From: Acidothermales bacterium
Lineage (GTDB): Bacteria > Actinomycetota > Actinomycetes > Streptosporangiales > WHST01
Reading direction: 5' to 3'
NCBI GenBank assembly: GCA_017354575.1
Contig: JAFMQP010000244.1
Coordinates: 1 to 6,333 of the forward strand
DNA: 6,333 nt
Part shown: one piece after another, positions 1 to 5,855 of the stretch
Layout of the letters: every line of letters starts with the position of its first letter
Position numbering within the stretch: the first letter of the stretch is position 1
Program-made: the position numbers and the translations under genes
The notes under the pieces: model-generated
Told to the model about the DNA's origin: nothing
The model's input: only the letters and a program-made list of their open reading frames with translations
Database searches by the model: none

Positions 1-1
1 G

Positions 2-397
2 TTCGCCGTCGATGCCGCGGAGCACACCTGGGCGCACGTCGACGAGGTGCTGGCGCACTACCGGTTCCACCGACGGCTCACCGCGCTCGGCAACAACGGC
101 GAGCTGGACCTGCTGCTCGCCGACCTCCAGTTCAAGCTGCACCAGGCGTACATCGTCGCCCGGCGGATCGACCCGGCGAACGTGCCCACGGGCACCGACC
201 ACCGCCGGATCGTCGAGGCGGTCGCCCGCCGCGACCCGGAGAACGCCCGCCGCGCCGCGGCCGAGCACGTCACCGAGCTCCGTACCTGGCTGCTCACCAC
301 GCTGATCGACAGCGACGCCGTCCTGGACGCGGGCATCTCCGCCAAGGCCAGGAACATGCTGGCCAAGGGACGTCCCCGCAACGTGACAGCGCGTTAG
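2..397 (+). CDS. GntR/FadR-family transcriptional regulator, C-terminal FCD domain (5' partial)
   Basis: The frame is open from the left edge and ends at TAG 395-397, giving 131 visible residues; the N-terminal winged-helix DNA-binding domain lies outside the window. What remains reads as the all-helical FCD effector domain of FadR-type GntR regulators: an FHRRLTALGNN segment (family pattern FHxxLxxxxxN), a long amphipathic helix, then TDHRRIVEAVARRDPENARRAAAEHV, here split as TDHRRIVEAVARRD and AAAEHV, which matches the family signature H-x2-I-x2-A-x3-D with a later H. The three histidines (FH, DH, EH) are in the positions that often ligate a metal in FCD domains. Such proteins usually repress neighbouring metabolic genes and respond to small carboxylic acids; the effector cannot be read here. 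The tail after the FCD core is basic. The small gene at 440 follows 42 nt downstream on the same strand. Family assignment is fairly secure, ligand and targets unknown. Confidence 0.8.
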   Translation, partial: FAVDAAEHTWAHVDEVLAHYRFHRRLTALGNNGELDLLLADLQFKLHQAYIVARRIDPANVPTGTDHRRIVEAVARRDPENARRAAAEHVTELRTWLLTTLIDSDAVLDAGISAKARNMLAKGRPRNVTAR

Positions 398-404
398 CGG
401 ACGA

Positions 405-433
405 TTGACGAGAGACGACGCGAGAGGCACAGT
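405..433 (+). promoter_or_regulatory. Possible promoter for the small four-cysteine gene
   Basis: TTGACG (405-410) matches the -35 consensus well. A 17-nt spacer follows, then CACAGT (428-433), a weak -10 that keeps only the A at position 2 and the T at position 6. The ATG at 440 starts 7 nt after the -10, the spacing expected for a leaderless transcript. A competing reading is that the gene is co-transcribed with the regulator and uses GAGAGG (422-427, 12 nt from ATG) as a ribosome site. Confidence 0.35.
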
Positions 434-439
434 TTCCGC

Positions 440-622
440 ATGACGCCGCCCAACGAGCACTCCGGGGACACCGTCGAGTCGCCGGAGTTCGACGACCTCG
501 TCGACGCGCTCGCGGCACGGCTGGCGCGGCGCAGCGCCGCCAAGCCGGGCCCGGACGACGACTGCGGTCTCGACACCGACTGCCCGCCGGACCAGATCTG
601 CCTCGACGGCCACTGCACCTGA
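440..622 (+). CDS. Small acidic four-cysteine protein, unknown function
   Basis: This encodes 60 residues from ATG 440 to TGA 620-622. I do not recognise the family. Three parts are visible: a polar acidic N-terminus (about 1-16), a predicted amphipathic helix EFDDLVDALAARLARR (16-31), and after a Gly/Pro linker an acidic tail with cysteines at 42, 48, 54 and 59, spaced C-x5-C-x5-C-x4-C, ending in T60. The tail has the D-x-D-C-P ... C-x2-G-x-C look of small disulfide-bonded domains in secreted bacterial proteins, but there is no signal peptide or membrane segment, so it would be cytosolic unless exported by a dedicated route. The two-part plan (helical acidic leader, short Cys-rich end) also resembles a RiPP precursor, yet no modification enzyme is visible nearby. 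It lies 42 nt after the regulator and is followed by strong hairpins at 663-728. Codon third positions are GC-rich and the product is not low-complexity, which supports a real gene. Confidence 0.6.
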   Translation: MTPPNEHSGDTVESPEFDDLVDALAARLARRSAAKPGPDDDCGLDTDCPPDQICLDGHCT

Positions 623-662
623 ACCGGCGTTCCCGCAACCCGGGCCGGCACTTCACACGACG

Positions 663-706
663 AACCCGTGCTTCCCACACCCTGCAGGTCGTGGGAAGCA
701 CGGGTT
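663..706. terminator. Perfect 16-bp inverted repeat, probable bidirectional terminator
   Basis: AACCCGTGCTTCCCAC (663-678) is the exact reverse complement of GTGGGAAGCACGGGTT (691-706), with a 12-nt loop that itself holds the palindrome CCTGCAGG (681-688). The site lies 40 nt past the stop of the small + gene and downstream of the convergent minus-strand operon, so it can terminate transcription from both sides. There is no U-tract, which is common for actinobacterial terminators. It could instead be a copy of a dispersed intergenic repeat. Confidence 0.65.
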
Positions 707-728
707 GATCATGAGAACATGATCAACC
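703..728. repeat. Perfect 11-bp inverted repeat with 4-nt loop, abutting the 16-bp repeat
   Basis: GGTTGATCATG (703-713) pairs exactly with CATGATCAACC (718-728) around the loop AGAA. The first four bases are also the last four of the right arm of the preceding inverted repeat, so GGTT can pair either way and the base of the two stems is mutually exclusive. It may act as a second terminator stem, as an operator, or as one half of a composite repeat unit. It has lower GC than its surroundings. Confidence 0.6.
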
Positions 729-883
729 AGGTCAGTGCCGGGGGTGGGCCGATGTGACTTCGCGTCACGACTCGGTGACGGAGAGGGTTGCACCGACCGT
801 GTCGGCTCTCTAGCGTGAGAGCTGCGGCGGCGACCGCCGCCGGTTTCACTCGGGGAGCATCGATGAGGCATCGCCTCGGCGGC
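729..883. other. Rest of convergent intergenic region: several short inverted repeats, no gene seen
   Basis: Between the large repeats and the sixA stop I see only short symmetries: GTGAC/GTCAC (754-758, 764-768), CGTCAC/GTGACG (763-768, 775-780), which share bases and so compete, CCGAC/GTCGG (793-797, 801-805), GCTCTC/GAGAGC flanking a -10-like hexamer (805-810, 817-822), GCGGCGG/CCGCCGC (824-830, 834-840) and GAGGC/GCCTC (865-869, 873-877). The last two could help end minus-strand transcription after sixA. No convincing coding frame is present. Confidence 0.4.
788..816 (+). promoter_or_regulatory. Near-consensus sigma-70-type promoter facing the antisense strand of sixA
   Basis: TTGCAC (788-793), a spacer of exactly 17 nt, then TAGCGT (811-816), fits the actinobacterial vegetative pattern TTGNNN / TANNNT. 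The -10 is framed by a 6-bp inverted repeat (805-810, 817-822). A transcript would start near 823-824, at the edge of a GC-rich hairpin (824-840), and run into the complement of the sixA-like gene. No credible protein-coding gene lies on that strand, so it would make an antisense or non-coding RNA. Sequence-only call; a chance match is possible. Confidence 0.45.
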
Positions 884-1363
884 TCAGCGCGGGAGGTGCA
901 GCGTCCGCAACGCTGCCGAGCCCGTGCCGAGGTCGCCCCAGCCGTCCGTCAGGTCCAGCAGCGCTATCGCGCAGGTCGGGAACCGCTCCACCTCGGAGTC
1001 GGTCAGCGTCGCCACCAGCGCGTGCATGCCGGGGTTGTGGCCTACCAACGCCGCCGCCGCGACCTCGTCTGGGATCTCGCCGAGCACCGCTAGCAACGTC
1101 GGCACGTCCGCGTCGTACACTCGCGGATCGAACGTCGGCTCCGGCCCGTCGAGCGCCGTCGCCAGCTCCGCCCAGGTCTGCTGGGTGCGCCGCGCCGTCG
1201 AGCACACGACGGCGTCCAGCCGGACGCCGCAGTCGCGCAGCCGCTCACCGGCCGCCGCGGCGTCCCGCAGGCCGCGAGGGGCGAGCGGCCGGTCGATGTC
1301 GGGCCGCCCCGGCGCCTCCCCCGCCTTCGCGTGCCGGACGACGGCGAGCAACCGGTCCGCCAT
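884..1363 (-). CDS. sixA: SixA-like histidine phosphatase (phosphohistidine phosphatase family)
   Basis: A complete 159-residue protein, ATG 1363-1361 to TGA 886-884, close to the usual SixA length. It belongs to the histidine phosphatase (RHG) superfamily, which hydrolyses phosphate esters or phosphohistidine through a phospho-His intermediate. Visible are the N-terminal catalytic motif VVRHAKA with R10 and H11, the phosphate-pocket segment CSTARRTQQT (54-63) with S55 and R58, an acidic DPRVYDA segment (79-85), and the second catalytic histidine in VGHNPGM (107-113, H109). No signal peptide is present, so it is cytosolic. It starts 3 nt after the fabI stop, implying translational coupling; the GGGGGCGAG stretch just upstream of the ATG is a weak ribosome site. 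It is the last gene of the fabG-fabI operon. The fold is clear; the true substrate (a phosphohistidine protein or a small molecule) is not, and the symbol is by similarity to the E. coli family only. Confidence 0.85.
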   Translation of the reverse strand: MADRLLAVVRHAKAGEAPGRPDIDRPLAPRGLRDAAAAGERLRDCGVRLDAVVCSTARRTQQTWAELATALDGPEPTFDPRVYDADVPTLLAVLGEIPDEVAAAALVGHNPGMHALVATLTDSEVERFPTCAIALLDLTDGWGDLGTGSAALRTLHLPR

Positions 1364-1366
1364 CGC

Positions 1367-2137
1367 TCAGCTCGCCCCCAGCGCGTGGTAGCCGCCGTCG
1401 ACGTGCACGATCTCCCCCGTCGTCCGCGGGAACAGGTCGGAGAGCAGCGCCACGCATGCCCGCGCGGTCGGCTCGGTGTCGCTGTTGTCCCAGCCGAGCG
1501 GCGCGCGGTCGCCCCACCCCGACTCGATGTCGTCGAAGCCCGGGATGCCCTTGGCGGCCAGCGTCCGCAGCGGGCCGGCCGACACCAGGTTGACCCTGAT
1601 GCCGCGCGGGCCGAGGTCGCGCGCGAGGTACCGCGCGGTGGACTCGAGGCCCGCCTTCGCCACGCCCATCCAGTTGTACGCGGGCCACGCGACGCTCGCG
1701 TCGAAGGTCAACCCCACGATCGAGCCGCCCTCGCCCAGCAGCGGCAGGGCCGCGGCGGCGAGCGCCTTCAACGAGTACGCCGACACGTGCAGGCCGACCG
1801 ACACGTCCGACCACGGCGCGTCGAGGAAGCTCTCCCCCAGGCACGACTGCGGCGCGAACGCGATCGAGTGCACGACGCCGTCGAGATGGTCGGTGTGCTC
1901 GCCGAGCCGCTCGGCGAGGCTCGCCAGGTGCTCCTCGTCGGACACGTCCAGCTCCAGCACCGGCGGCTCGGTGGGCAGCCGCTTCGCGATCCTGCGGGTG
2001 ATCGACAGCGCCCTGCCGAAGTTCGTGATGACGACGTCCGCACCCTGCTCCTGCGCGAACTTCGCGACGCCGAAACCGATCGAGGTGTCCATCGTCACGC
2101 CCGCGACGAGGATCGTCCTGCCCTGGAGGATGCCCAT
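1367..2137 (-). CDS. fabI: Enoyl-[acyl-carrier-protein] reductase, InhA/FabI type
   Basis: A complete 256-residue NADH-dependent enoyl-ACP reductase, the last step of each FAS-II elongation cycle. The start is ATG 2137-2135, 2 nt after the fabG stop, with a GGGA element about 8 nt upstream; the stop is TGA 1369-1367. It is a short-chain dehydrogenase of the divergent enoyl reductase class: the glycine-rich loop is AGVTMDTSIGFG (12-23) instead of TGxxxGxG; LELDVSDEEHLASLA (61-75) is nearly as in mycobacterial InhA; HSIAF (90-94) carries the cofactor-contacting serine (S91); and the active site is AYNWMGVAK with Y154 and K161, the Y-x6-K spacing diagnostic of enoyl reductases. AGPLRTLAAKGI (187-198) matches the InhA substrate loop, and GEIVHVDGGYH closes the Rossmann fold. 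By family knowledge InhA homologues are the target of the isoniazid-NAD adduct and triclosan. Reading it as InhA-like rather than a generic SDR is very secure; cytosolic. Confidence 0.95.
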   Translation of the reverse strand: MGILQGRTILVAGVTMDTSIGFGVAKFAQEQGADVVITNFGRALSITRRIAKRLPTEPPVLELDVSDEEHLASLAERLGEHTDHLDGVVHSIAFAPQSCLGESFLDAPWSDVSVGLHVSAYSLKALAAAALPLLGEGGSIVGLTFDASVAWPAYNWMGVAKAGLESTARYLARDLGPRGIRVNLVSAGPLRTLAAKGIPGFDDIESGWGDRAPLGWDNSDTEPTARACVALLSDLFPRTTGEIVHVDGGYHALGAS

Positions 2138-2139
2138 GC

Positions 2140-2844
2140 TCAGTGTCCCATTCCGAGTCCGCCGTCCACGGGGATGACCGCGCCGGTCACGTACGCCGCC
2201 TCGTCGCTTGCGACCCAGCGCACCACGCCGGCGATCTCGTCGCTCGTCGCGGTACGGCCCAGCGGCACCTGCTGTTTGATCTGCTGCTGCCGCTCGGGCG
2301 TCAGGACCTCGGTCAGCGCGGTCTCGACGTAGCCCGGCGCCACGACGTTCACGGTGATGTCGCGCGGGCCGAGCTCGCGGACGAGTGACCGCGCGAATCC
2401 CACCAGGCCCGCCTTGGACGCCGCGTAGTTCGTCTGGCCGGGGGAGCCGAGCAGCCCGACCACCGACGAGATCAGCACGATCCTGCCGTGCCGCGACCTG
2501 AGCATGCCGCGGACCGCGCGCTTGGTGACCCGGTACGCCCCGGTCAGGTTGGTGTCGAGCACGCTCGTGAAGTCCTCGTCGGACATCCGCAGCAGCAGCT
2601 GGTCCTTGGTGATCCCCGCGTTGGCGACGAGCACGTCCACGCGCCCGAACTTCTCCTCGACCTCGGTGAACGCCCGGTCGACGGCCCCGGTGTCGGTGAC
2701 GTCGCAGCGCACGCCGACCAGGCCGTCCGGCGGCTCGCCGCTGCGGTAGGTGACGACGACGTCGTCGCCCGCATCCGTGAAGGCGTCGGCGATCGCACGG
2801 CCGATCCCCCTGTTGCCTCCCGTGACGAGGACCGTGCGCGGCAC
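2140..2844 (-). CDS. fabG: 3-oxoacyl-[acyl-carrier-protein] reductase (FabG/MabA type)
   Basis: A classical short-chain dehydrogenase of 234 residues that reduces 3-oxoacyl-ACP to 3-hydroxyacyl-ACP with NADPH in fatty-acid elongation. I choose the GTG at 2844-2842: GGGAGG lies 5 nt upstream and the Rossmann fold begins at once (MPRTVLVTGGNRGIG). The open frame continues upstream to 2967, but that part is Arg/Ser-rich and would overlap tldD. Motifs in order: TGGNRGIG (8-15, cofactor loop), CDVTD (47-51), ANAG (74-77), N99 in DTNLTGAY, S127 in LISSVVG, Y140 and K144 in YAASK, and PGYVET (170-175), completing the N-S-Y-K tetrad with FabG spacing. It is the first gene of a fabG-fabI-sixA operon, and its order with an InhA-type reductase matches the mabA-inhA pair of mycobacteria. 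The stop lies 2 nt before the fabI ATG. Confidence 0.93.
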   Translation of the reverse strand: MPRTVLVTGGNRGIGRAIADAFTDAGDDVVVTYRSGEPPDGLVGVRCDVTDTGAVDRAFTEVEEKFGRVDVLVANAGITKDQLLLRMSDEDFTSVLDTNLTGAYRVTKRAVRGMLRSRHGRIVLISSVVGLLGSPGQTNYAASKAGLVGFARSLVRELGPRDITVNVVAPGYVETALTEVLTPERQQQIKQQVPLGRTATSDEIAGVVRWVASDEAAYVTGAVIPVDGGLGMGH

Positions 2845-2849
2845 GCTGA

Positions 2850-2855
2850 CCTCCC
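2850..2855 (-). promoter_or_regulatory. Ribosome binding site that fixes the fabG start
   Basis: On the minus strand GGGAGG stands 5 nt before GTG 2844-2842. It is the strongest ribosome site near the operon start and decides in favour of the short form of fabG over the upstream in-frame extension. Confidence 0.75.
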
Positions 2856-2876
2856 GATCGCTTCGACTACGCGCGC

Positions 2877-2882
2877 ACGTTA
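2877..2882 (-). promoter_or_regulatory. Possible -10 element for the fabG-fabI-sixA operon
   Basis: TAACGT, read on the minus strand, fits the TANNNT -10 pattern and lies 32 nt before the fabG GTG, leaving room for a short leader with the GGGAGG site. No good -35 is visible 17-18 nt further upstream (GTCTGC / GGTCTG), so the call is tentative. Confidence 0.35.
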
Positions 2883-2909
2883 CCAACCGGGACGCCCACG
2901 CAGACCGGC

Positions 2910-2915
2910 TAGGCT
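2910..2915 (+). promoter_or_regulatory. -10 element of a probable leaderless promoter for tldD
   Basis: TAGGCT fits TANNNT, and the GTG start of tldD begins 7 nt after its last base, exactly where transcription should start. There is no ribosome site ahead of that GTG, which agrees with a leaderless mRNA, a common arrangement in actinobacteria. A -35 is not obvious. It lies back to back with the fabG control region within 77 nt. Confidence 0.55.
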
Positions 2916-2921
2916 GCGGGC

Positions 2922-4442
2922 GTGGCGAGCGGATCCGGGCCGGCGATCGACGAGGACTTCCTGGCACTCCCGTTGCGGCGGCTCGCCGACGCAGCGCTGC
3001 AGCGGGCCCGCGAACTCGGCGCCACGCACGCCGAGTTCCGGGTCGAGCGCGACCGGCGGCAGCGGCTGGGGCTCAGGGACGGCCAGGTCGACACCAGCGG
3101 CGACGACACCGGCCTCGGCCTGTGCCTGCGCGTCGTGCACGACGGGGCGTGGGGGTTCGCCGCCGACGTCGATCTCGACGCCGGCACGGCCGCGTCCCTC
3201 GCCGACCGCGCCGTGGAGCTCGCCCGGATCAGCCGTCCGCTCGCCACCGAACGCGTCGAGCTCGCCGGCGAGCCGGTGTACGGCGACGTCACCTGGGCGT
3301 CGGCGCACGACGTCGACCCGTTCGCCGTTCCCGCCGCCGAGAAGGCCGCGCTGCTGACCGAGCGCAGCGAGCGGCTGCTCGCCCATCCCGCGGTGCACCA
3401 CGTCGACGCCCACTTCCTGGCGGCGAAGGAGACCAAGTTCTACGCCGACCTCGCCGGCACGGTCACCACGCAGCAACGGGTACGCGTGGCCCCCGAGATC
3501 ACGGTCGTGAACGTCGACGCCGAGTCCGGCCGGTTCGAGGACATGCGGACGCTCGCGCCGCCCGCGGGCCGCGGCTGGGAGTACCTCACCGGCACCGGGT
3601 GGGACTGGGACGCCGAGCTAGCCGAGCTGCCCGAGCTGCTGCTGGAGCGCACCAAGGCACCGAGCGTCGAGGCCGGCCGCTGCGACCTCGTCGTCGACCC
3701 GTCCAACCTGTGGCTCACCATCCACGAGTCGATCGGGCACGGCACCGAGCTGGACCGTGCGCTCGGCTATGAGGCGGCGTACGCGGGCACCACCTTCGCG
3801 ACCTTCGACGGGCTCGGCACCCGCAGGTACGGTTCGCCGGTCATGAACGTCACGGGCGACCGCGTCGTCGAGCACGGGCTCGCGACCACCGGCTACGACG
3901 ACGAGGGCGTCGCGACGACGCGGTGGGACATCGTCAGCGAGGGCGTGCACACCGGCTACCAGCTCGACCGGCGGATGGCCGCACTCAAGGGTTTCGGCCG
4001 CTCGAACGGCTGCGCCTACGCGAGCGCGGCGACGTTCGCGCCGATCCAGCGGATGGCGAACGTGTCGCTGCAGCCCGCCCCGGACGGCCCGTCCACCGAG
4101 GAGCTGATCGCGGGCGTGCGCCGCGGACTGCTCGTCGTCGGCGACAAGTCGTGGTCGATCGACATGCAGCGCTACAACTTCCAGTTCACCGGCCAGCGCG
4201 GCTACGCCATCAGGGACGGCAGGCTGGCGGGGCAGGTGCGCGACTTCGCCTACCAGTCCAGGACGCCGGACTTCTGGGCGTCGATGGAGGCGGTCGGCGG
4301 TCCCGCGACCTACGTGCTCGGCGGCAGCTTCATGTGCGGCAAGGGCCAGCCGGGCCAGGTCGCGCCGGTGAGCCACGGCTGCCCGAGCGCGCTGTTCCGT
4401 TCGGTGAACGTGCTCAGCACCAGGACCGAGGAGGACGCATGA
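2922..4442 (+). CDS. tldD: TldD-family zinc metalloprotease subunit
   Basis: A complete 506-residue protein from GTG 2922 to TGA 4440-4442. TldD is the catalytic half of the TldD/TldE heteromeric peptidase, which in E. coli trims microcin B17 and degrades the antitoxin CcdA. The N-terminal half (about 10-240) is the substrate-cradle domain, including a THAEFRVER start typical of the family. The metal motif is TIHESIGHGTELDR (267-280) with H268, E269 and H273, the HExxxH signature. The conserved C-terminal block SFMCGKGQPGQ (469-479) supplies C472, the third zinc ligand. AALKGFGRSNGCAYAS (353-368) and YNFQFTGQRGYAIRDG (418-433) are further family blocks. No signal peptide is seen; it is cytosolic. 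The start codon has no ribosome site and sits just after a -10-like TAGGCT, suggesting leaderless translation. Its stop overlaps the next start (ATGA), so the two subunits are made together. The physiological substrate is unknown here. Confidence 0.92.
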   Translation: MASGSGPAIDEDFLALPLRRLADAALQRARELGATHAEFRVERDRRQRLGLRDGQVDTSGDDTGLGLCLRVVHDGAWGFAADVDLDAGTAASLADRAVELARISRPLATERVELAGEPVYGDVTWASAHDVDPFAVPAAEKAALLTERSERLLAHPAVHHVDAHFLAAKETKFYADLAGTVTTQQRVRVAPEITVVNVDAESGRFEDMRTLAPPAGRGWEYLTGTGWDWDAELAELPELLLERTKAPSVEAGRCDLVVDPSNLWLTIHESIGHGTELDRALGYEAAYAGTTFATFDGLGTRRYGSPVMNVTGDRVVEHGLATTGYDDEGVATTRWDIVSEGVHTGYQLDRRMAALKGFGRSNGCAYASAATFAPIQRMANVSLQPAPDGPSTEELIAGVRRGLLVVGDKSWSIDMQRYNFQFTGQRGYAIRDGRLAGQVRDFAYQSRTPDFWASMEAVGGPATYVLGGSFMCGKGQPGQVAPVSHGCPSALFRSVNVLSTRTEEDA

Positions 4443-5842
4443 GCGCGTCGAGGCTCTCGCCGCAGCAGGCGGTCGAGACCGCGCTGCGGCGAAGCCGCGG
4501 CGACGGGTGCGTCGTGATCGCCGACGAGCACAGCCACGTCGACCTGCGCTGGGCGGCCAACTCGCTCACCACGAACGGCTTCGCCCGCGCCGACCGGCTG
4601 ACGGTCATCGTCACCGTGGCCGGGACGCGCGGCACGGCCGTCGGGTCGGTCGGGCGCAGCGGCGTCACCGCCGGGCAGGTCGCCGATCTGGTCGAGGCGG
4701 CCGAGCACGCGGCGCGGGACGCCGGGCCGGCGCCCGACGCGCAACCGCTCGCCGTCCCCGACGACGCCGGCAGCGGCGGTCCGTGGGAGGAGCCGCCGGC
4801 GCGCACCTCGCCGGCCGTGTTCGGCGATCTCGCGGCGTCGCTCGGCGACGCGTTCGGCGCGTCGGCGTCGGGCGGCACCGAGCTGTTCGGCTTCGCCGAG
4901 CACGAGCTGACGACGACGTACCTCGGCACGAGCACCGGCGTCCGGCTGCGCCACGACCAGCCACAGGGCCGGCTCGAGCTCAACGCGAAGTCCGCCGACC
5001 GCGCCAGGTCCAGCTGGACCGGTCTCGGCACCACCGACTTCGCCGACGTCGACGTGCCCGCCGCCACCGCGCGGCTGGCGACCCAGCTCGGCTGGGCGAG
5101 ACGACGCGTCGAGCTGCCCGCCGGCAGGTACGAGACCGTGCTGCCGCCCTCGGCGGTCGCGGACCTGCTCGTCTACCTCTACTGGTCCGCCGGCGCCCGC
5201 GACGCCCACGACGGCCGCACCGTGTTCTCCCGCGCGGGCGGCGGCACCCGCATCGGCGAGCGGCTCACGTCCGTGCCGGTGACCATCAGGTCCGACCCGC
5301 GCCGGCCCGGCCTCGCGTGCGCGCCGTTCGTCGTGGCGCACACGTCCAGCTCCGAGCAGTCCGTCTTCGACAACGCGCTGCCTTCCGGTCCGGTCACGTG
5401 GGTGGACGAAGGCGTGCTGTCCGCCCTGATCCAGACGAGGTACACCGCGTCCCTCACCGGGCAGCCCGCGACGTTCCCCGTCGACAACCTGGTCGCGTCC
5501 GCGAACGGCGCGTCGGACGACCTCGACGCGCTCGTCGCGCGCACCGGGCGCGGCCTGCTGCTCACCTGCCTCTGGTACATCCGGCCGGTCGACGCGCGCA
5601 CCCTGCTGCTCACCGGCCTCACCCGCGACGGCGTCTACCTCGTCGAGGACGGCGAGGTCGTGGGCGCGGTGAACAACTTCCGGTTCAACGAGAGCCCCGT
5701 CGGCATGCTGTCTCGGGTGCTCGACGTCGGCCGCACCGAACGGACCCTCGCGCGTGAGCTCTCCGACTACTTCCCCCGCACGGCCATGCCGGCGCTGCGC
5801 GTCGCGGACTTCAACATGAGCACGGTCTCCGACGCGTCCTGA
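4439..5842 (+). CDS. tldE: TldE/PmbA-family non-catalytic peptidase subunit
   Basis: A 467-residue partner of TldD, from ATG 4439 to TGA 5840-5842. The ATG overlaps the tldD stop by 4 nt (ATGA), and GAGGAGG (4428-4434) lies 4 nt ahead of it, so the start is well supported although the frame stays open further upstream. The protein shares the TldD/PmbA fold but has no HExxxH, as expected for TldE, which builds the active chamber without binding zinc. Visible family features are the N-terminal HVDLRWAANSLTTNGFA segment (33-49), where the heterodimer family has its RxAxNxLTTNG-type block, YETVLPPSAVADLLVYL (231-247), FDNALPSGPVTWVDEGVL (310-327), and the C-terminal VVGAVNNFRFNESPVGML (407-424). 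Residues about 97-125 form a Pro/Ala/Gly-rich loop that looks disordered. It is cytosolic. The next gene starts 13 nt downstream. Confidence 0.88.
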   Translation: MSASRLSPQQAVETALRRSRGDGCVVIADEHSHVDLRWAANSLTTNGFARADRLTVIVTVAGTRGTAVGSVGRSGVTAGQVADLVEAAEHAARDAGPAPDAQPLAVPDDAGSGGPWEEPPARTSPAVFGDLAASLGDAFGASASGGTELFGFAEHELTTTYLGTSTGVRLRHDQPQGRLELNAKSADRARSSWTGLGTTDFADVDVPAATARLATQLGWARRRVELPAGRYETVLPPSAVADLLVYLYWSAGARDAHDGRTVFSRAGGGTRIGERLTSVPVTIRSDPRRPGLACAPFVVAHTSSSEQSVFDNALPSGPVTWVDEGVLSALIQTRYTASLTGQPATFPVDNLVASANGASDDLDALVARTGRGLLLTCLWYIRPVDARTLLLTGLTRDGVYLVEDGEVVGAVNNFRFNESPVGMLSRVLDVGRTERTLARELSDYFPRTAMPALRVADFNMSTVSDAS

Positions 5843-5855
5843 CGGGAGGCGGCAC

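Noticed and set aside
12..305. A plus-strand open frame overlapping the regulator fragment in another frame
   Set aside because: The product is Ser/Thr/Arg-rich and without motifs, while the other frame matches an FCD domain.
865..877. GAGGC/GCCTC hairpin just after the sixA stop as its terminator
   Set aside because: Only five base pairs and no U-tract; the repeats at 663-728 are far stronger candidates.
788..1093. A plus-strand open frame just behind the 788-816 promoter, with an internal ATG at 863 preceded by GGGGAG
   Set aside because: Tempting because of promoter and ribosome site, but almost all of it is the complement of sixA, the product is Arg/Gln-rich without motifs, and nothing suggests selection on it.
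1331..2332. A 333-codon open frame on the plus strand opposite fabI and fabG
   Set aside because: It is antisense to two secure reductases, has an Arg/His/Val-rich product with no motifs, and no ribosome site.
2845..2967. N-terminal extension of fabG up to an ATG at 2967
   Set aside because: The extension is Arg/Ser/Pro-rich, would overlap tldD and is not part of the FabG fold; GTG 2844 has a strong ribosome site at the right distance.
3923..4438. Upstream extension of the tldE frame
   Set aside because: It lies inside tldD in another frame; ATG 4439 has GAGGAGG ahead and the ATGA overlap typical of coupled genes.
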